A stretch of DNA of 64,000 nt from Diabrotica undecimpunctata (GCF_040954645.1 NC_092811.1:87969199-88033198), one strand, 5' to 3'. Shown: positions 14,026 through 25,970, counted from the first letter of the stretch. Translations and numbers: made by a program. The notes: a model not told the origin generated them from the letters alone.

Positions 14026-14038
14026 TTCTGGCATGTAT
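14026..14038. repeat. Target-site duplication of the I-like LINE (5' side)
   Basis: Exact second copy of TTCTGGCATGTAT. The interrupted host frame is restored when one copy is kept. Confidence 0.9.
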
Positions 14039-14660
14039 GATTTTAAGAAAAATTTTAAGTGCATGACTCATAAGACTGATAGTTCGGAAATCTTCGCACG
14101 TTTTCGCAGATCGTTTTTTTGGTAGCGTTACAAATCTTGACAATAGCCATTCCTCTGGGATATTACCTGAATCGTATATGGCGTTGAACAGTTCAGTTAA
14201 CTCCTTCGTGCTCACTTCACTCATCACCTTAATAAGTTCAACGGGTATTTCCTCCGGACATGTAGCCTTACCATTCTTAGACTGTTTTAAAGCAGCCTTT
14301 ACCTCGCTTTCTAGAATTGACGGCCCTGTCATGCAATTTATTTCCGGAAGGTTGCCTCGGTCGTCCCAGAAAAGTTCTTCGATATATATTTTTCAGGTAA
14401 CCAACTTCTCATTCACTGTCGTCGCCAGATTATCGTCTTTATTTATGAGAAGGTGTGTGTTTCTCCTCTTGTATTGACGAGTGGCTTCACGAATCCTTCA
14501 GTGGATATTTATATGATCGTGTTTCTCTTGGAGCTCCTCGATTAGTTTACATTTTTCTTGCATGAATGTCTCCTTGACTCTTCGTATTTCTTTTTTAATT
14601 GTCTGGTTGGTTTCTTGGTATTTCTACGCGTCCCTGTTTTTCATTAATCTTCTTTGTTGT
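14039..14660 (-). pseudogene. Reverse transcriptase, N-terminal part, of the outer RTE-like LINE
   Basis: The frame at 14012-14332 shows GKATCPEEIPVELIKVM, ELFNAIYDSGNIPEEWLLSR, FVTLPKKRSAKTCEDFRTISLMSH and KIFLKIIHAR, the opening blocks of a LINE reverse transcriptase. Degraded linker sequence continues upstream to about 14660. The frame runs up to the duplication at 14026-14038 and resumes at 8259. Confidence 0.8.
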
Positions 14661-15103
14661 CAAAAGCCTCCAAACAAAAAATATTTTGGTTTATAGACGT
14701 CGTAATCCTGAACTCTGACAAAGAGGGAACTATCTAGTTTTTGAATGGCTAATCTATAGATAAATAATATAGTATATAGAAATAGATAGGCAACTCAATG
14801 TATAAAGTTCGTTCATTAGCACCACTTGCGACTGGGGTCATTATCATTACTAATCATCTTTTGGCGGAAAATTCAAATAGAAACCCCTTACATACATACC
14901 CTTTAGCGCCTCTTGCGGACTATTTCGTTACTAATTAAAATTTACTGGAAAATATTTTATTATTTTCCGATAAAATAATCACACATAAAAAATGCACAAT
15001 TTTTTCTAGATATACGTATATTTATTTGTTGTTTAAGATTAAACAGTTATAAACTAATTACATAATATTTATTACATTGATATTCTCAGAAACAAATGTT
15101 AAA

Positions 15104-15358
15104 TAAATCACGAAACGAAATCCAAAGATTTGTGCTTCATTTGTGATTCATAATTTGTGCCTTCTAAGAATTGCAAGGCAAAACAGACGTTGATAAAGAT
15201 GTAATTAGAGACATGGGGAATCTAAAATTGCATTCCACAACATATCTCCTCAACTTAACAAAAATCCTTAGCGAATTGGTTTTTAGTACTCATAAAGACT
15301 ATACCGAAATAAAATAGTGTGTTTGTGTAGAAATCTTCGGATTTCGTTTCGTGATTTA
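15104..15358. repeat. Inverted repeat, 28-bp arms, possible MITE remnant
   Basis: Bases 15104-15131 and 15331-15358 are reverse complements with one mismatch (centred on TCACGAAACGAAATCC). About 200 bp separate them. No coding sequence lies between. Confidence 0.6.
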
Positions 15359-15916
15359 TCATCAGATGTCGCTATTGCGTCCATATCGAAGCCATTTTAG
15401 TGTTGCTTCTACTAGGACAGGAAAGATTGATTTCACGCTCAGAGCGTCAGTGAATAGCCGCTCCGAAGATTCCTTTTAGGATGAAATAGGTATAAGCGGA
15501 TACACAAACGCACTGTACGTGAAATCAAATCTTAACTGTCTTTCCTTTTAAATGTTAAATACTATTATTGTTTGCTTCCTGACAACTTACTATCATCATC
15601 CTTTCTGTAAGTTTTCCATAATTTGCACACAACGGAACAATACAATAATTCACCATGTTTAGTTTTTTTACTAACACAACACAAAAATTGTTTACTACAA
15701 TAGGTAACTAAAACGAAACTTTAAAAACTAAGTAACCAACTTAAATTAAAATTACTAAGAATAAATGCAAACGAAAGTTAAAAATAATAAAATAAAATTG
15801 AAAGCTTGTAAACGAACAATTCTGTCGTTACCTTTGACAGAATTGACATTGCGGAATTAAGCTTCGTTTGATTATTTTATTTGTGACACCTCTAGATTGT
15901 GTTAAAATAAATGATT

Positions 15917-16092
15917 GGTTAAAGTTTTCGTGAGAGAGATAGGCTGTCATTTCTCTTTATTAACTGGCTGGGGTCAAAGTGATGGGGGAATGTTCCAAGG
16001 TCAAGGTTAAAGTCTTCGTGAGAGAGATAGGCTGTCATTTTTCTTTATTAACTGGCTGGAGTCAAAGTGATGGGGGAATGTTCCAAGGTCAT
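15917..16092. repeat. Tandem duplication, two copies of an 88-bp unit
   Basis: Copies start at 15917 and 16005 (GGTTAAAGT, then CTTCGTGAGAGAG and onward) and differ at only a few positions, pointing to a recent local duplication. Confidence 0.85.
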
Positions 16093-16772
16093 ACATATAA
16101 GTTTCCGGGGCATGGGCTAATCGAAGTGAATGGCTGAAAGTAAAACATTGTTTTGTTTTCGTGAATAACGGTTTATTCGTATTAGCCGCAAACAGTTGCA
16201 AAATGAATCTTTTAGAAAAGGTTTCTGTAGCTTAATGTCTGTACCGATGCTTCTGCAATACAATGCTCTGTTAGTCAATTGAAATTTGTAAAATAACATC
16301 ATGTTTTTACAATTTTAAAGTACTTGCCTATTATAAGACATGTACATGACTAAAAAGCGTATTGCTAAGTCATTAACTTTCAACGTACATCTAAACAACG
16401 GAAAAAAGTTCTGGAAAATTCAAATGACCGAAAACGATAATTATTAGACTGTTTTCATTTAAGGCCATCAAAGTAATGCCGTATTTAAACGCTACCACTA
16501 TGGTTGAGAAAATACGATCACTCGTTGCTGATCTTTCTGTTTAGTAAGTAAAATAAAATAAACAAAAATGTTTCAGTTCTTGTAATATAAAAAGTCGTGT
16601 CTGATTTGCTTGCGTGTGTGTTTTTCAATAAATTATTTATATATCAAATATTATGCCAGTGTACCATTGATTTGACAAGTAATTTAAATCTTAACCAAAT
16701 GTCTTTGCATAAAGTAAAAAATCAATATCACTTAATGACCAGTAGTTGACGTAATGTTTTTTTTTGTTTCAG

Positions 16773-16874
16773 TCTGACGGAAATACGTCTTTCTTGCGTG
16801 CTGCCCGAAATGGCCAACTTGATAAAGTTTTAGAACATTTGAAATCGAATATCGACATCAATACTAGCAACGCG
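16773..16874 (+). CDS. Ank: Ankyrin exon (start of ANK-repeat domain)
   Basis: Ankyrins link integral membrane proteins to the spectrin skeleton through an N-terminal array of about 24 ANK repeats. This 34-codon exon lies between a tttttgtttcag acceptor and a gtaagt donor and is phase 0 at both ends. It encodes [19 protein letters not shown], then a segment ending in DINTSNA, which is the opening repeat of metazoan ankyrins. The reading frame joins directly to the exon at 42070. The start codon and any alternative first exons lie upstream and I could not find them. Insects may have two paralogues (Ank and Ank2 in Drosophila). Nothing here decides between them with certainty. Confidence 0.9.
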
Positions 16875-17217
16875 GTAAGTATGAAATAATTTAAGAGATA
16901 AAATATTGAATATTTTAGTAGGTACCTATTATTATATCCAAATAAAATATAGCTGAATTAAATATTATAATGACTACTGACTATACAGGATTTTTTTTAA
17001 ATTACAATTATAATGTATCAAACAATTAGATAAATACTATTTTATATTTGGTTATAAATTTTTCAGTCGGATACACTACTAATGAATACAATAAGGCATA
17101 TTCTATTTTCGGTTCTCTCTCTGCAAATACTGATCCCCTGGAGGGAGTGTAGTTGTCATCGTGATGTCATGTATTGTCCGTCTCCAAAGATCTCTGTCTC
17201 TAGTCATTTCTTTTAGC

Positions 17218-18059
17218 TTATTCATAGTTATTTTGCATATTACTATAATTTGATCGATTTATCTTGTTGGAAATCTTCCTCGAGATCTTCGGCCTTCTAC
17301 CTTTCCTTGGATAATTAGACTTTCCATGTTTTGTGTGTCTGCTCTCATTACATGTCCTTCTTCTTCTTGTACTTCCTATCATCACAGCTATCCGTACCTT
17401 ATTGGCGGCTGCTCTAAAAAGATCTACTGAGCTGCAACTATACCATTCTCTTAGGTTTCTCAGCCAGGAAATTCTTGGTCTTCCTATGGATCTTTTACCC
17501 TTGATTTTACCTTGCATTATGAGCCTTAATATCTCATCATATTTCGCACCTCTAGTAATGGTTTCTGTAGCTAAATGTCCGAAGTATTAAATATGAGCAT
17601 TACATGTCCAAAGTATTTTAATTGTTGGAGATGCACTTTGCTGGATAGCCGTTTGCTGACTTTTAGCTCATTTAAAATTGAAATATTTCTACTGTGGTCG
17701 GTCCACGGAATTGGTAACATTCTTCTGCAACAGAACATTTCAGTGACGTCTATTTTTCTTCTTTACGCTTGTAGGATCCACGATTCACATCCGTATGTCA
17801 ATATTAGGAATATTAAGCAGTTAATCAACCTCATTTTTAGAGTTCGTGAAATTTAAAAGTCCTTTCATAGTTTTGCCATCTTTCCTACGGCGACTTTTGC
17901 TAAATCACCTCTAAGTTTTATTTCTTTCTTTAGTGACCCTATGTTTGTGATCAATAATCCCAGATATAAATATGGGCTCACAACTTCAAACCGATCCATC
18001 GTGGTTATGTGTGAATGATTGTAATGTAGTCTATCCACTATCATGATTTTTGTCTTTAA
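17218..18059 (-). pseudogene. LINE reverse transcriptase, C-terminal part
   Basis: The piece at 17865-18059 gives KTKIMIVDRLHYNHSHI and FEVVSPYLYLGLLIT, matching the thumb side of the RTE-like reverse transcriptase (normally -KTK-MIVS-, -YLGT-). The piece at 17218-17517 gives MQGKIKGKRSIGRPRISWL, RNLREWYSCSSVDLFRAAA and NKVRIAVMI, the standard C-terminus of this family. The linking region contains several stops. Confidence 0.72.
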
Positions 18060-19086
18060 TCCGGCATTACACGCGCCAAAAAACTTACATTGTAACACGC
18101 GCACGGTAAAATCGACTGTATACATAGTTTTGATTTTAATGAATAAAAAACAAGTCGAACTTAAATATAAACCAAAAATCTTTTATTTTTAACTTATGTT
18201 ATAATTTTTCATTGGTTTTATAGTATTCAGTACAAAACTGGGAAGTATATTCTCGGCATATATAGTTTTGATACTGTACGCATAGAGTCTTCGTTTTCTT
18301 TTTTGTTCGTTTTCGAAGAGCAAAAATGACATTTGCCTGGAACGTCATACTGGCTATGTTTCGTAGATTTCTCCAGGATGTCCAATACTTCTTTTATACG
18401 ACTTCTAATAGTTACTGGTAACACAACCATTTTTCGACGACGTTCAAGTTGCTGTGACTCATTGCTAATGATTTCAAAATTTTCGGCGAGTACTATGAGT
18501 ATTGTTATTTTTGTCAGCAATAATATGGCTATTAATTCCAGATGTATTAAAGAAAGTAAAAAATAATGTTAGAGGCCATTGGCAACGTTTTCATGACACA
18601 GAGTAACTTCCTTTTAGCTCATCAACGGTATCAACACCTTCCTTTATTGCGTTGTAAAATATAATCATTGTTGGCTTGTATGCATCGCCACTTTCTGGAT
18701 CAATCTCATCTTGTAACGCATTGTTGACAATAATGTAACTATTTTGTTTTGCTTAGGCTTGTAGGATACCAAAGTTATATCTTCGGTTAAAACAAAAATG
18801 CTCGAAGTAACTTTACGCTCCTTGAATTTTGCGGTAAAAATCTCAGGAATTTCTATTTTATTTTTGCGAATTGTGCGCCTACAATTAGTTTGTGTTTTTT
18901 TAGCAAATCTTAAGCTAAATGTATCGACGTAAACCAATTATCGAAAGATACATTTATTCCAGTTCCAGAAATTGGTTTAATTAATCTTTGTACTACTGAA
19001 GAGGTGCTATTGTTAACTTTATAGGGCCCATATTGTTGAGTCCCAACATACACCTCTAGATTATAGGTATAATATGACGTGAACTG

Positions 19087-19383
19087 GAAGAATATGACAT
19101 CAACGAACTCTATTAAATATTATTAAGGGGCGTAAACTAGAATATCTTGGACATATAATCAGAGGACCAAGATATGAGTTCCTCGGCTAATTCTCAACGG
19201 TAAAATCGAAGGAAAGAAATGGATAGGACGGAAGAAACTCTCTTGGTTGAGGAATTTGCGGCAGTGGACAGGTTTGACAGCGGGCCAATTGCTACACGTA
19301 GCGCAAGACCGAGATCAGTATAAAAATATTATAAGCATGGTAGTCGCCGACGTTCCGTAGGGATATGGCACTCTAAGAAGAAG
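19087..19383 (+). mobile_element. 5'-truncated RTE-like LINE tail inside the piggyBac
   Basis: A 297-bp + strand fragment encoding GRKLEYLGHIIRGPRYEFL, then GRKKLSWLRNLRQWTGLTA and the end of the family C-terminus, followed by an AAGAAGAAG tail. The 13-base duplication ATGACGTGAACTG flanks it exactly at 19074-19086 and 19384-19396. Removing it restores the piggyBac frame (QFTSYYTYNLEVYVG). Confidence 0.85.
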
Positions 19384-19839
19384 ATGACGTGAACTGAACA
19401 AGCGCTAATATTTTGATTCCATACTTTGCAAGTTTATTCGGTATATATTGTCGAAATCCACATTTGCCGCGAAATGACTCGCGAAGCATTTCATCAATTG
19501 TCACAAATTCACTTAGAGCATAATTGGCTTTGCATCTCTCAACAAATCCATCAAAATTCTCTTATAGGAGATTATCGTACTGTTTCCGTTTCTCTTTATA
19601 ATCAAGATCGTCAAAGCGAAGCTCTCGCAATAAAAATTGAAATCGATTAATTCCCATTGTAAGACGAAAAATCTCAACACCGGTTCCGTTCTGTGCCCAC
19701 AGATCTCTCAAACGTAGGTGTGATGACCGCAAGACTCCAGCAAAATATAGAAGACCGATAAGTGTTTTAATTTCTTCCATATTTGCACTGGTAATATCTC
19801 TTTCTCTACTGTAATTTGTCCGACACATTAGAATATATT

Positions 19840-22440
19840 AATAACATAACCCATATAAATGTACACTGTCCCACAAATGAACAGGACAAAGACACTAAGG
19901 TAGCCTTTTATCAAAATCTAGAACGAATTTATGACTCAATATCAAGAAATGACATGAAAATGGTGATAGGCGACACAAACGCCAAGATCGAAAAAGAAGA
20001 AGAGTACATAGGGTAATAGGGAAACACAGTTTGCATAAAGACACAAATAAGAATGGTCAATTTCTAATAGATTTTGCAGCTGGAAAGAATATGATTATCA
20101 GTTCGACATGCTTCCCACATCGGGACATACATAAGGGCACCTGGATATAACCTGACGGAAATACAATCAATTAAATAGACCATATACTGCCTGAAAAAAG
20201 AATAGCGACGAGTATATTAGATGTAAAAAGCTGACGTGGTGCAAGCTGTGACTCAGACCATCTGCTAGTACAGACACGGTTTAGATGCAAAATCAGTCGA
20301 CAGGTAAAGGAAAAATATCCAAAATAAGAAAAACTAAACTTAGATAACCTAAAAGTCTCTGAGGTACAAGAAAGATTTGAGAGAACAGTGGATGACAAAT
20401 TACTAGAAGAAAACAGAGCAGACTCCACAATAGAAAACCAATGGAACACCATAATCAGTATCATACTCAACACAGCGAAAGAAGTCCTAGGAACAAAGAC
20501 ACAACGGAGAGAAGAAACATGGTTCGATGAAGAATGCAAACAAGCTTTACAGGAAAGAAATGAAGCACATAAGAATTACATACTCAGACGTACTAGAGAG
20601 AGAAAAATAGTACTTGAGAACAAAAGACGAAGAGCAGATAAACTGTGCAGGCAGAAAAAGAGAAAGTACGAAAACCAACGGATACTAAAAAGAGACAGGG
20701 AGTTTAAGAAAAACGAAACACGTAGTGCATACCAATTTATCAAACATCTTAGACAGGGATACAAACCGAAGACTAGCCTCTGCAAAAATAAGAAGGGTAA
20801 ATCATTAGCGATATGAACGAAATTAAGAGAACCTGGATAACATATTTTAAGAAATTACTAAACAAAGGGACACAACTACCATTACAACAACATAGGCAGC
20901 AGCAGGCACGGCAGGAGGCACAAAAACAAGAACTGGGGGAAGATGGAGAAAAAAATGAATTAACCAGACCCCCAACGCTAGAGGTGGTCCAAACGGCAAT
21001 CCACATACAAAAAAGCCATAAAGCACCGGAAATAAATAAAATACCGGCAGACCTACTCAAGCAAGGAGGAAGGAATTTAACACAACAGATGTACAAGCTA
21101 ATACGAGAGATATAGATAGAAGAAGAAATCACCCAACAATTGAAGAAAAGTATAATCTGCCCTATTCATAAGAAAGAAGACAAACTGTTTTGTAAGAATT
21201 ATAGAGGCATCTCTTTACTTTTTTCGGGATACAAAATACTCACAAACATCATTAATCGAAGACTTCAACCTCTCACGGAAAAAATCATCGGGGAATATTA
21301 AGTAGGGTTTAGGCAAAATAAATCTACCATTGACCAACTATTAACAGTTAAACAAATACTAGCCAAAGCATGGGAATATGACATGGATGTTTACAATCTC
21401 TTTGTAGATTTTAAACAAGCCTATGATTCAATAGATCAATTCTACCTAATATATTAAAAGAATTTGGCATACCATCAAAAATTAATACGACTAGTGCAAA
21501 TGACAATGACAGAAACAGAAGCACAGGAATGTATTCAGGGACAGATCACTGATGCGTTTACGATAACGCAAGGACTAAAACAAGGCGACGGACTGGCCCC
21601 AACGCTTTTTAATCTTGTTCTTGAATATGTAATTGACGGTGAGCGGAAATAACATACTTACAAACAAATCTACCCAGTTAGCAGCATACACAGATGATAT
21701 AAACATAATAAGCAGAACAGTGAATGCAGCGGAAGAAACCTACGTTGAGTTGAAACAGAGTGCAGAAGCAGTAGGGCTAGCAATAAATACAAATAAAACA
21801 AAACTACTCATACAAACCAGATCGAATAGACTGCCGCAACAACACTTTATTGACAATATAGAACATGTGAATATATTCCCATACCTAGGAATGGATCTGG
21901 TTGCAAGAAATGAAGAAAAACCGGAAATAAATAGAAGGCTTATGCTGGCAAATAAAGCCTTTTTCGCGATGGGCCACAAGTTCAAATCGCGAGACATACA
22001 TCGGAAAACAAAACTCCGGGTCTATAAACCAATAATCAGGCCTATAGTAAGTTATGGTTGTGAAAAATGGGTAGTGACACAGAAATCTGCCAACGCATTA
22101 GATGTGTTTGAAAGAAAAATATTACGTAGGATACTGGGCCCAATAAGTGAAAACAATAACTGGCAAATTAGGTATAATAGAGAAATATACGAGCAATATA
22201 GCGAACCAACTCTAGCACAATACACTAAACTGTAGAGATTACGGTGGGCAGGACACGTGGTCCGCATGCATGAGAATAGAATCCCCAGAAAATTACTAAA
22301 TGCAAGAATGCAGGGGAAAAGACCTGATGGAAGACCTAAAAAGAGATAAGAAGACAAAGTCGATGAGGATGCCAGGAACTGCCTGGGAACGCGTTCATGG
22401 AAAAGTACAGCAGTAAATCGAAATGATTGGAGAATGGAGA
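19840..22440 (+). pseudogene. LINE polyprotein: endonuclease tail and reverse transcriptase
   Basis: The endonuclease end shows MKMVIGDTNAKIEKEEEYIG and CDSDHLLVQTRFR. A long basic linker follows at 20388-20816 (REETWFDEECKQALQERNEA). RT blocks are [65 protein letters not shown], then AAYTDDINIISRT, where the catalytic motif reads YTDD instead of YADD. The tail has YLGMDLVARNEEKPEI, ERKILRRILGPI and, past 22235, RWAGHVVRMHENRIPRKLL and GRPKKR. Stops occur near 20816, 21115, 21300, 21457 and 22235, with several frameshifts. An RTE-like or related clade is my placement. Confidence 0.8.
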
Positions 22441-22497
22441 AGCTTGTTGAAGGAGGCCAAGGCCCGATTTGGGCTGTAGTGCCATTGGATGGATGGA
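19840..22497 (+). mobile_element. 5'-truncated LINE (endonuclease C-term, RT) inside the piggyBac
   Basis: A 2.66-kb + strand LINE that begins within the endonuclease and ends with a GGAT-type short tandem tail (GGATGGATGGA). The exact 12-base duplication TTAGAATATATT flanks it (19828-19839 and 22498-22509). Removing it joins the two halves of the piggyBac frame. It is inserted in the opposite orientation to the piggyBac and to the outermost LINE. Confidence 0.88.
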
Positions 22498-23307
22498 TTA
22501 GAATATATTTGTTTGTATGTTCAACTATTTCGCTGATGACAGAGTCTGGAAAAAACAATTGCCAAGTATTAATAATAGCTTTTGCTTCTATGGCTTTTCC
22601 AATTACTCCAGAAGATTAAGTCACTATGTTCCTGCTCCGGGTCCTTTTTTAAACAGCCACGGGGCATTTATTCCACAACGTCTTTTGTCACTTCCCACCA
22701 AACACAGACAAGTATTTAGATCTTGCTGAGTTTAAAATCTGGTAGCTCTTCTGATTCTGATTGCTCTGAATTAGAGTAATGATCATTGTTCTCCAAAACG
22801 TCATCTTGGTCTTCAAGAGGTCCATCTATCTCATCGTTGCTCTCAATTTTAGCCCATATGGCTAAAATACGCTTTATTTCTTTCTCGTAAGAACACATAA
22901 CCTGCAAATAAAAAAAATACTATTACAAATTACCATACATATGACTATATTTTTCACTAAAATACTAGACTTAACAAATATTATAAAAAGAACCACATAT
23001 AGAGGGTTCACTTACCGTAATATTAATTGTAAAATTCACACCAATATCTAAAACTGAGAAGTTGAAACACAAATATCTTTGATACTTATGTACACGCGCA
23101 CGGTCAAAAGCATTGACTACAAAAATATTAAATTGTATCTCTAAAAGGCGAAATAAAAACTGAAATAATATAACGTCAGTCGGTAAGAGCAAAACCGTTT
23201 GGAGCATTCCAGGAAGATAAGTACCACCACCACTATACAAGCAGCATCATTTAAAAATTTTTCACGGCTCGGTCTTTTCGATCGACACGCGTCTAGTCCC
23301 GGATTAA

Positions 23308-25420
23308 TAGGTTTCGCGCAGACCAAATATTTGACTTTTGTTTTCAACCAGTCTCGTAACTCTTGTTGACTATTTGCAAGAAGAGCTGTTTCGTCTGCAA
23401 AACGTAGATTGTTAATTTTTCGGCCATTTATTGAGATGCCCTTTTCCCATTCTTCAAGTGCTCTTCTTATAATATGCTCCCCGTATATATTAAATAATTG
23501 TGGAGACAGTATACTAGACTATTGCAAGAAGAGCTGTGTCGTCTGCAAAACGTAAGTTGTTTATTTTTGTGGAGACAGTATAAATCTTTGTCTGGCACCT
23601 TGTTCTGGATGGAATTCGTTTGAGAGAGTGTCAAGCACTTCTAATAGCTAATAAACAAAACTAATAGTTTCAGTAGTGTGTTCGTATAGTTAAGTTATAA
23701 AAGAAATTAAGTGCTGTGGTACGCCTACTTCTTTCTGTATCTGCCATAAGTGGTGCCATTTGACCCTATTCCCTACATTACCTACACTTTTCTATAATTT
23801 GTCTTATGTTCAGAAGATATTCTTGAGTACCTCTACCTTTGGTAAATCTAATTTGCTCTTGGGACATTTCTCTTTGTAGGCAAGTTTTCAGTCTCTCATT
23901 GATTATGTGTAGAATTATTTTGCTAGCATGTTTAGATAAGAGAGTTGTCGCATTTATGAAAGCTGCCTTTTTATGTATTGTCATTATTGTAGATTTTTTG
24001 CAGTCGTCAGGCCATTACTTGGAATGTCATATTTCATTACAGAGCAAGTGAAGCAATTTTATTCCGGTTTCGTCTTTAGCTTTGAGCACTTTAGCTGTTA
24101 TCATATCTGGACCTAGTGCTTTGTTTTATTTGAGTTTACTGATCGCCAGTCTTATTTCATTCTCGAGTATGTTAGGTTCTTCTTCGATTTCTTCAGGAGT
24201 TTGGTGAACAAGTTCCTGGCGTTGATCATTATTATGTGGATCCAGGCAATATAATTTTTATGTCTTTGCTATATCTTCCCTGTTGGTTTTCAGGGTTTCG
24301 TGTGTGGTCTTCAACGGCTCAAGTTCTGGCTTTAAAGTCTTTTATTATGTTTTGTATTTTTCTAAATACATCTCTTGGCTGATTGTTTTGATCAATGCTC
24401 AATTTTTTTGCATATATTGTGATAGTATGGTTGTTTCTCAGACCTGCGTCTTCGATTTATTTCTTTGTTGTGGTCTCTTAGACTGGCTTTTTCCTTAGTC
24501 TATGTATACCATTTTGACAAAGATTTCTTCTATTCTCAATTATTCTAAAGGTTTCATTTGTTATGTAGTGTTTTTGTTTTACTGGATTATTTAACTTTGG
24601 GCAATTAATTGGTGTAGTTACATAATGTTTAATAGTCTTCCATATTTCTTGTGATGTACCCTTACCAATAGAGGGCATACTTTTTTGCACTTTTTGGAGA
24701 TCATCCTTCTTTCTGATTTCTATCTACGTTGTCTCTCTTGGTTTGTAGATTGCTTAAGGTTTGACCTTTACTTTAGCTATGAGAAGAGTATGATCTGATT
24801 CACATGTCGCCCCTGAGTATGATCTGATTGTTTGGATTAATGATCTCCAGCGAATATTAGTGAGGATGTAGTCTTGACTTCTAGACCTATCACTAGGACT
24901 TTTCCAAGTATAAAGTCGGCGTACATGGTGTTTTAATAGAGTATTCATAATAGAACAGTTATGTGTGATAGCAAACTCGATTAAGCGGTCTCCTGTTTCG
25001 TTTCTCTAACCTATGCCAAACTTTCCCAGTACATTCTTTAGGTCGTCATTATGTGTGGTGTTGCCGATTTTTGCGTTAAAGTCACCGCATATTAAGGTTA
25101 GCTGTTTATTTGGAATGGTGGTAATTGCTGTTTCCAATTTTTCGTAGATTTTCTTGACTGTTATATCGTCTGCTGTACTGGTTGGCGCATAAACGTAGGA
25201 TATTAAGTTTATGTGGTTGTGAGAGTTACCAGAATAGCAACACATGTCAGAGAAGTAAACATAAATGCTATTCTGTGTTCCAAAGTGGCCCTCTCCTAAC
25301 CAATACATTTCAGCTAGTCCAGACATTACAATGTTATACCTTGCCAGTTCTCTTTTAATAATTCAAAACTGGCCTATGATTGTCGTTAGCCCTTGCACGT
25401 TCCATGTACCGATATTAATT
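23308..25420 (-). pseudogene. LINE endonuclease and early reverse transcriptase
   Basis: The endonuclease piece (25006-25420) shows a degraded WNVQGL start, ISYVYAPTS, and LICGDFNAKIGN, with the catalytic GDFNA motif intact. A later piece at 24754-24948 has SDHTLLIAKV, the final SDH motif. The RT piece at 23778-23984 has LLSKHASKIILHII and QIRFTKGRGTQEYLLNIRQIIEKCR. The piece at 23310-23400 has the degraded ADD block (ETALLANSQQELR). All pieces are in different frames, so no product can be made. Confidence 0.72.
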
Positions 25421-25970
25421 TAGTTTATTATTTATTATTTATTAATTTATTAATAGTTTTAATTTCTGTGGACTAGTACATGATATTCCACACGATGTGG
25501 CCGGTTTCCAATTTCGCACTCCTTGACCCGGACTCAAGGTAGCGTCGGTCGTCACTCGGACTGCCTGATAACATCCGAGGCCTTCTCTTAAACATCACAC
25601 ATAACTTTCTTGGGACTTATAATGTAATGGGTTCCCCTGCCTTATTGCATCACAGTAACACAATAATTCTGCTAATACAATTCCGCTTGTAAACATCCAA
25701 TAAGTCGGTCCAGGATAATTTCCTAAATGCATTCTCTTGGTACTGCTGGTCGCTGCTGTCCTCCATGAGGAATATTTAACGACCTTCCGGTCGATGTATT
25801 TAGTATACGGGGGTTAGATGAAGTACAGGATTGGGACCTGTTTTCTCCTAGGATAAGCTTGGTGGAGAAACAGTAGCTGGCGTAGGGGCAGGGTTGCCAA
25901 GCCCTGAAGTAGTCTGTCCTTTACTGGGAATTGTAAAAGGGTACTACCTAGTACCCCGGCTTTTCGGTTA

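Larger units (their letters stand above)
7082..14660 (-). mobile_element. RTE-like LINE (outer element), split by an I-like LINE
   Basis: This - strand non-LTR retrotransposon reads from about 14660 down to 7082. Its reverse-transcriptase coding sequence is split in two. The upstream piece is 14039-14660, the downstream piece is 7082-8259, and a 5.75-kb I-like LINE lies between them. Removing the insertion and one copy of the 13-bp duplication restores one reading frame across the junction. The 3' end on the - strand is a run of GAAGAAG units, the same kind of tail seen at 19383, 51066 and 60092. The 5' endonuclease part is absent, so the copy is 5'-truncated. RTE-like is my placement from motif style. 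Confidence 0.8.
14661..16772. other. About 2.1 kb before ankyrin exon without a coding gene
   Basis: Only repeats are visible: the inverted repeat at 15104-15358 and the tandem duplication at 15917-16092. Short - strand frames at 16007-16302 mostly run through the duplication and carry no domain. Confidence 0.4.
18227..22920 (-). pseudogene. piggyBac transposase, broken
   Basis: The transposase recognises TTAA targets and moves the element by cut and paste. Acidic N-terminal region at 22716-22907 (SYEKEIKRILAIWAKIES, then Asp/Glu-rich). The DDE_Tnp_1_7 start (FFPDSVISEIVEHTNKYIL) ends at 22510 and resumes at 19827 (MCRTNYSRERDITSANM, then GVEIFRLTMGINRFQFLLRE). The region around the first catalytic Asp lies near 19440-19560 and is degraded. 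The segment with the second Asp, VSFDNWFTSIHLA, is present at about 18930, followed by a stop. The third-Asp region (about 18640) is damaged. The C-terminal Cys-rich piece (PGKCHFCSSKTNKKENEDS) is at 18227-18520. Several stops and frameshifts make it inactive. Confidence 0.8.
18060..23303 (-). mobile_element. piggyBac element with TTAA target sites, split by two LINE insertions
   Basis: The left end reads TTAA (18056-18059) then TCCGGCATTACACGCGCC. The right end, read on the - strand, is TTAA (23304-23307) then TCCGGGACTAGACGCGTG, so short imperfect terminal inverted repeats flank the element. A second shared motif, ACACGCGCACGGT, lies about 40 bp inside the left end and about 200 bp inside the right end. 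The original element was about 2.25 kb; two LINE fragments (19087-19383 and 19840-22497) bring it to 5.2 kb. The host sequence around the TTAA is itself a LINE. Confidence 0.85.
17100..25970 (-). mobile_element. RTE-like LINE split by a piggyBac element
   Basis: A - strand LINE reading from about 25970 to 17100. Its parts are a GC-richer leader (about 25430-25970), endonuclease (25006-25420), linker and early reverse transcriptase (23308-24950), and late reverse transcriptase and 3' region (17100-18059). The piggyBac at 18060-23303 interrupts it at a TTAA. With the piggyBac and one TTAA removed, the RT palm strand containing KTKIMIVD is rebuilt across the join. Many stops and frameshifts mark it as old. 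A 53-bp direct repeat (about 23366-23418 and 23517-23570) is a local duplication within the RT part. Confidence 0.75.

Noticed and set aside
19816..20016. + strand frame starting before the LINE boundary
   Set aside because: The first codons come from the flanking piggyBac antisense; the endonuclease part is already covered by the LINE annotation.
22052..22558. 168-codon - strand frame across a LINE/piggyBac junction
   Set aside because: Its first 20 codons are true piggyBac sequence, but the rest is antisense of the inserted LINE. It is a junction artefact.
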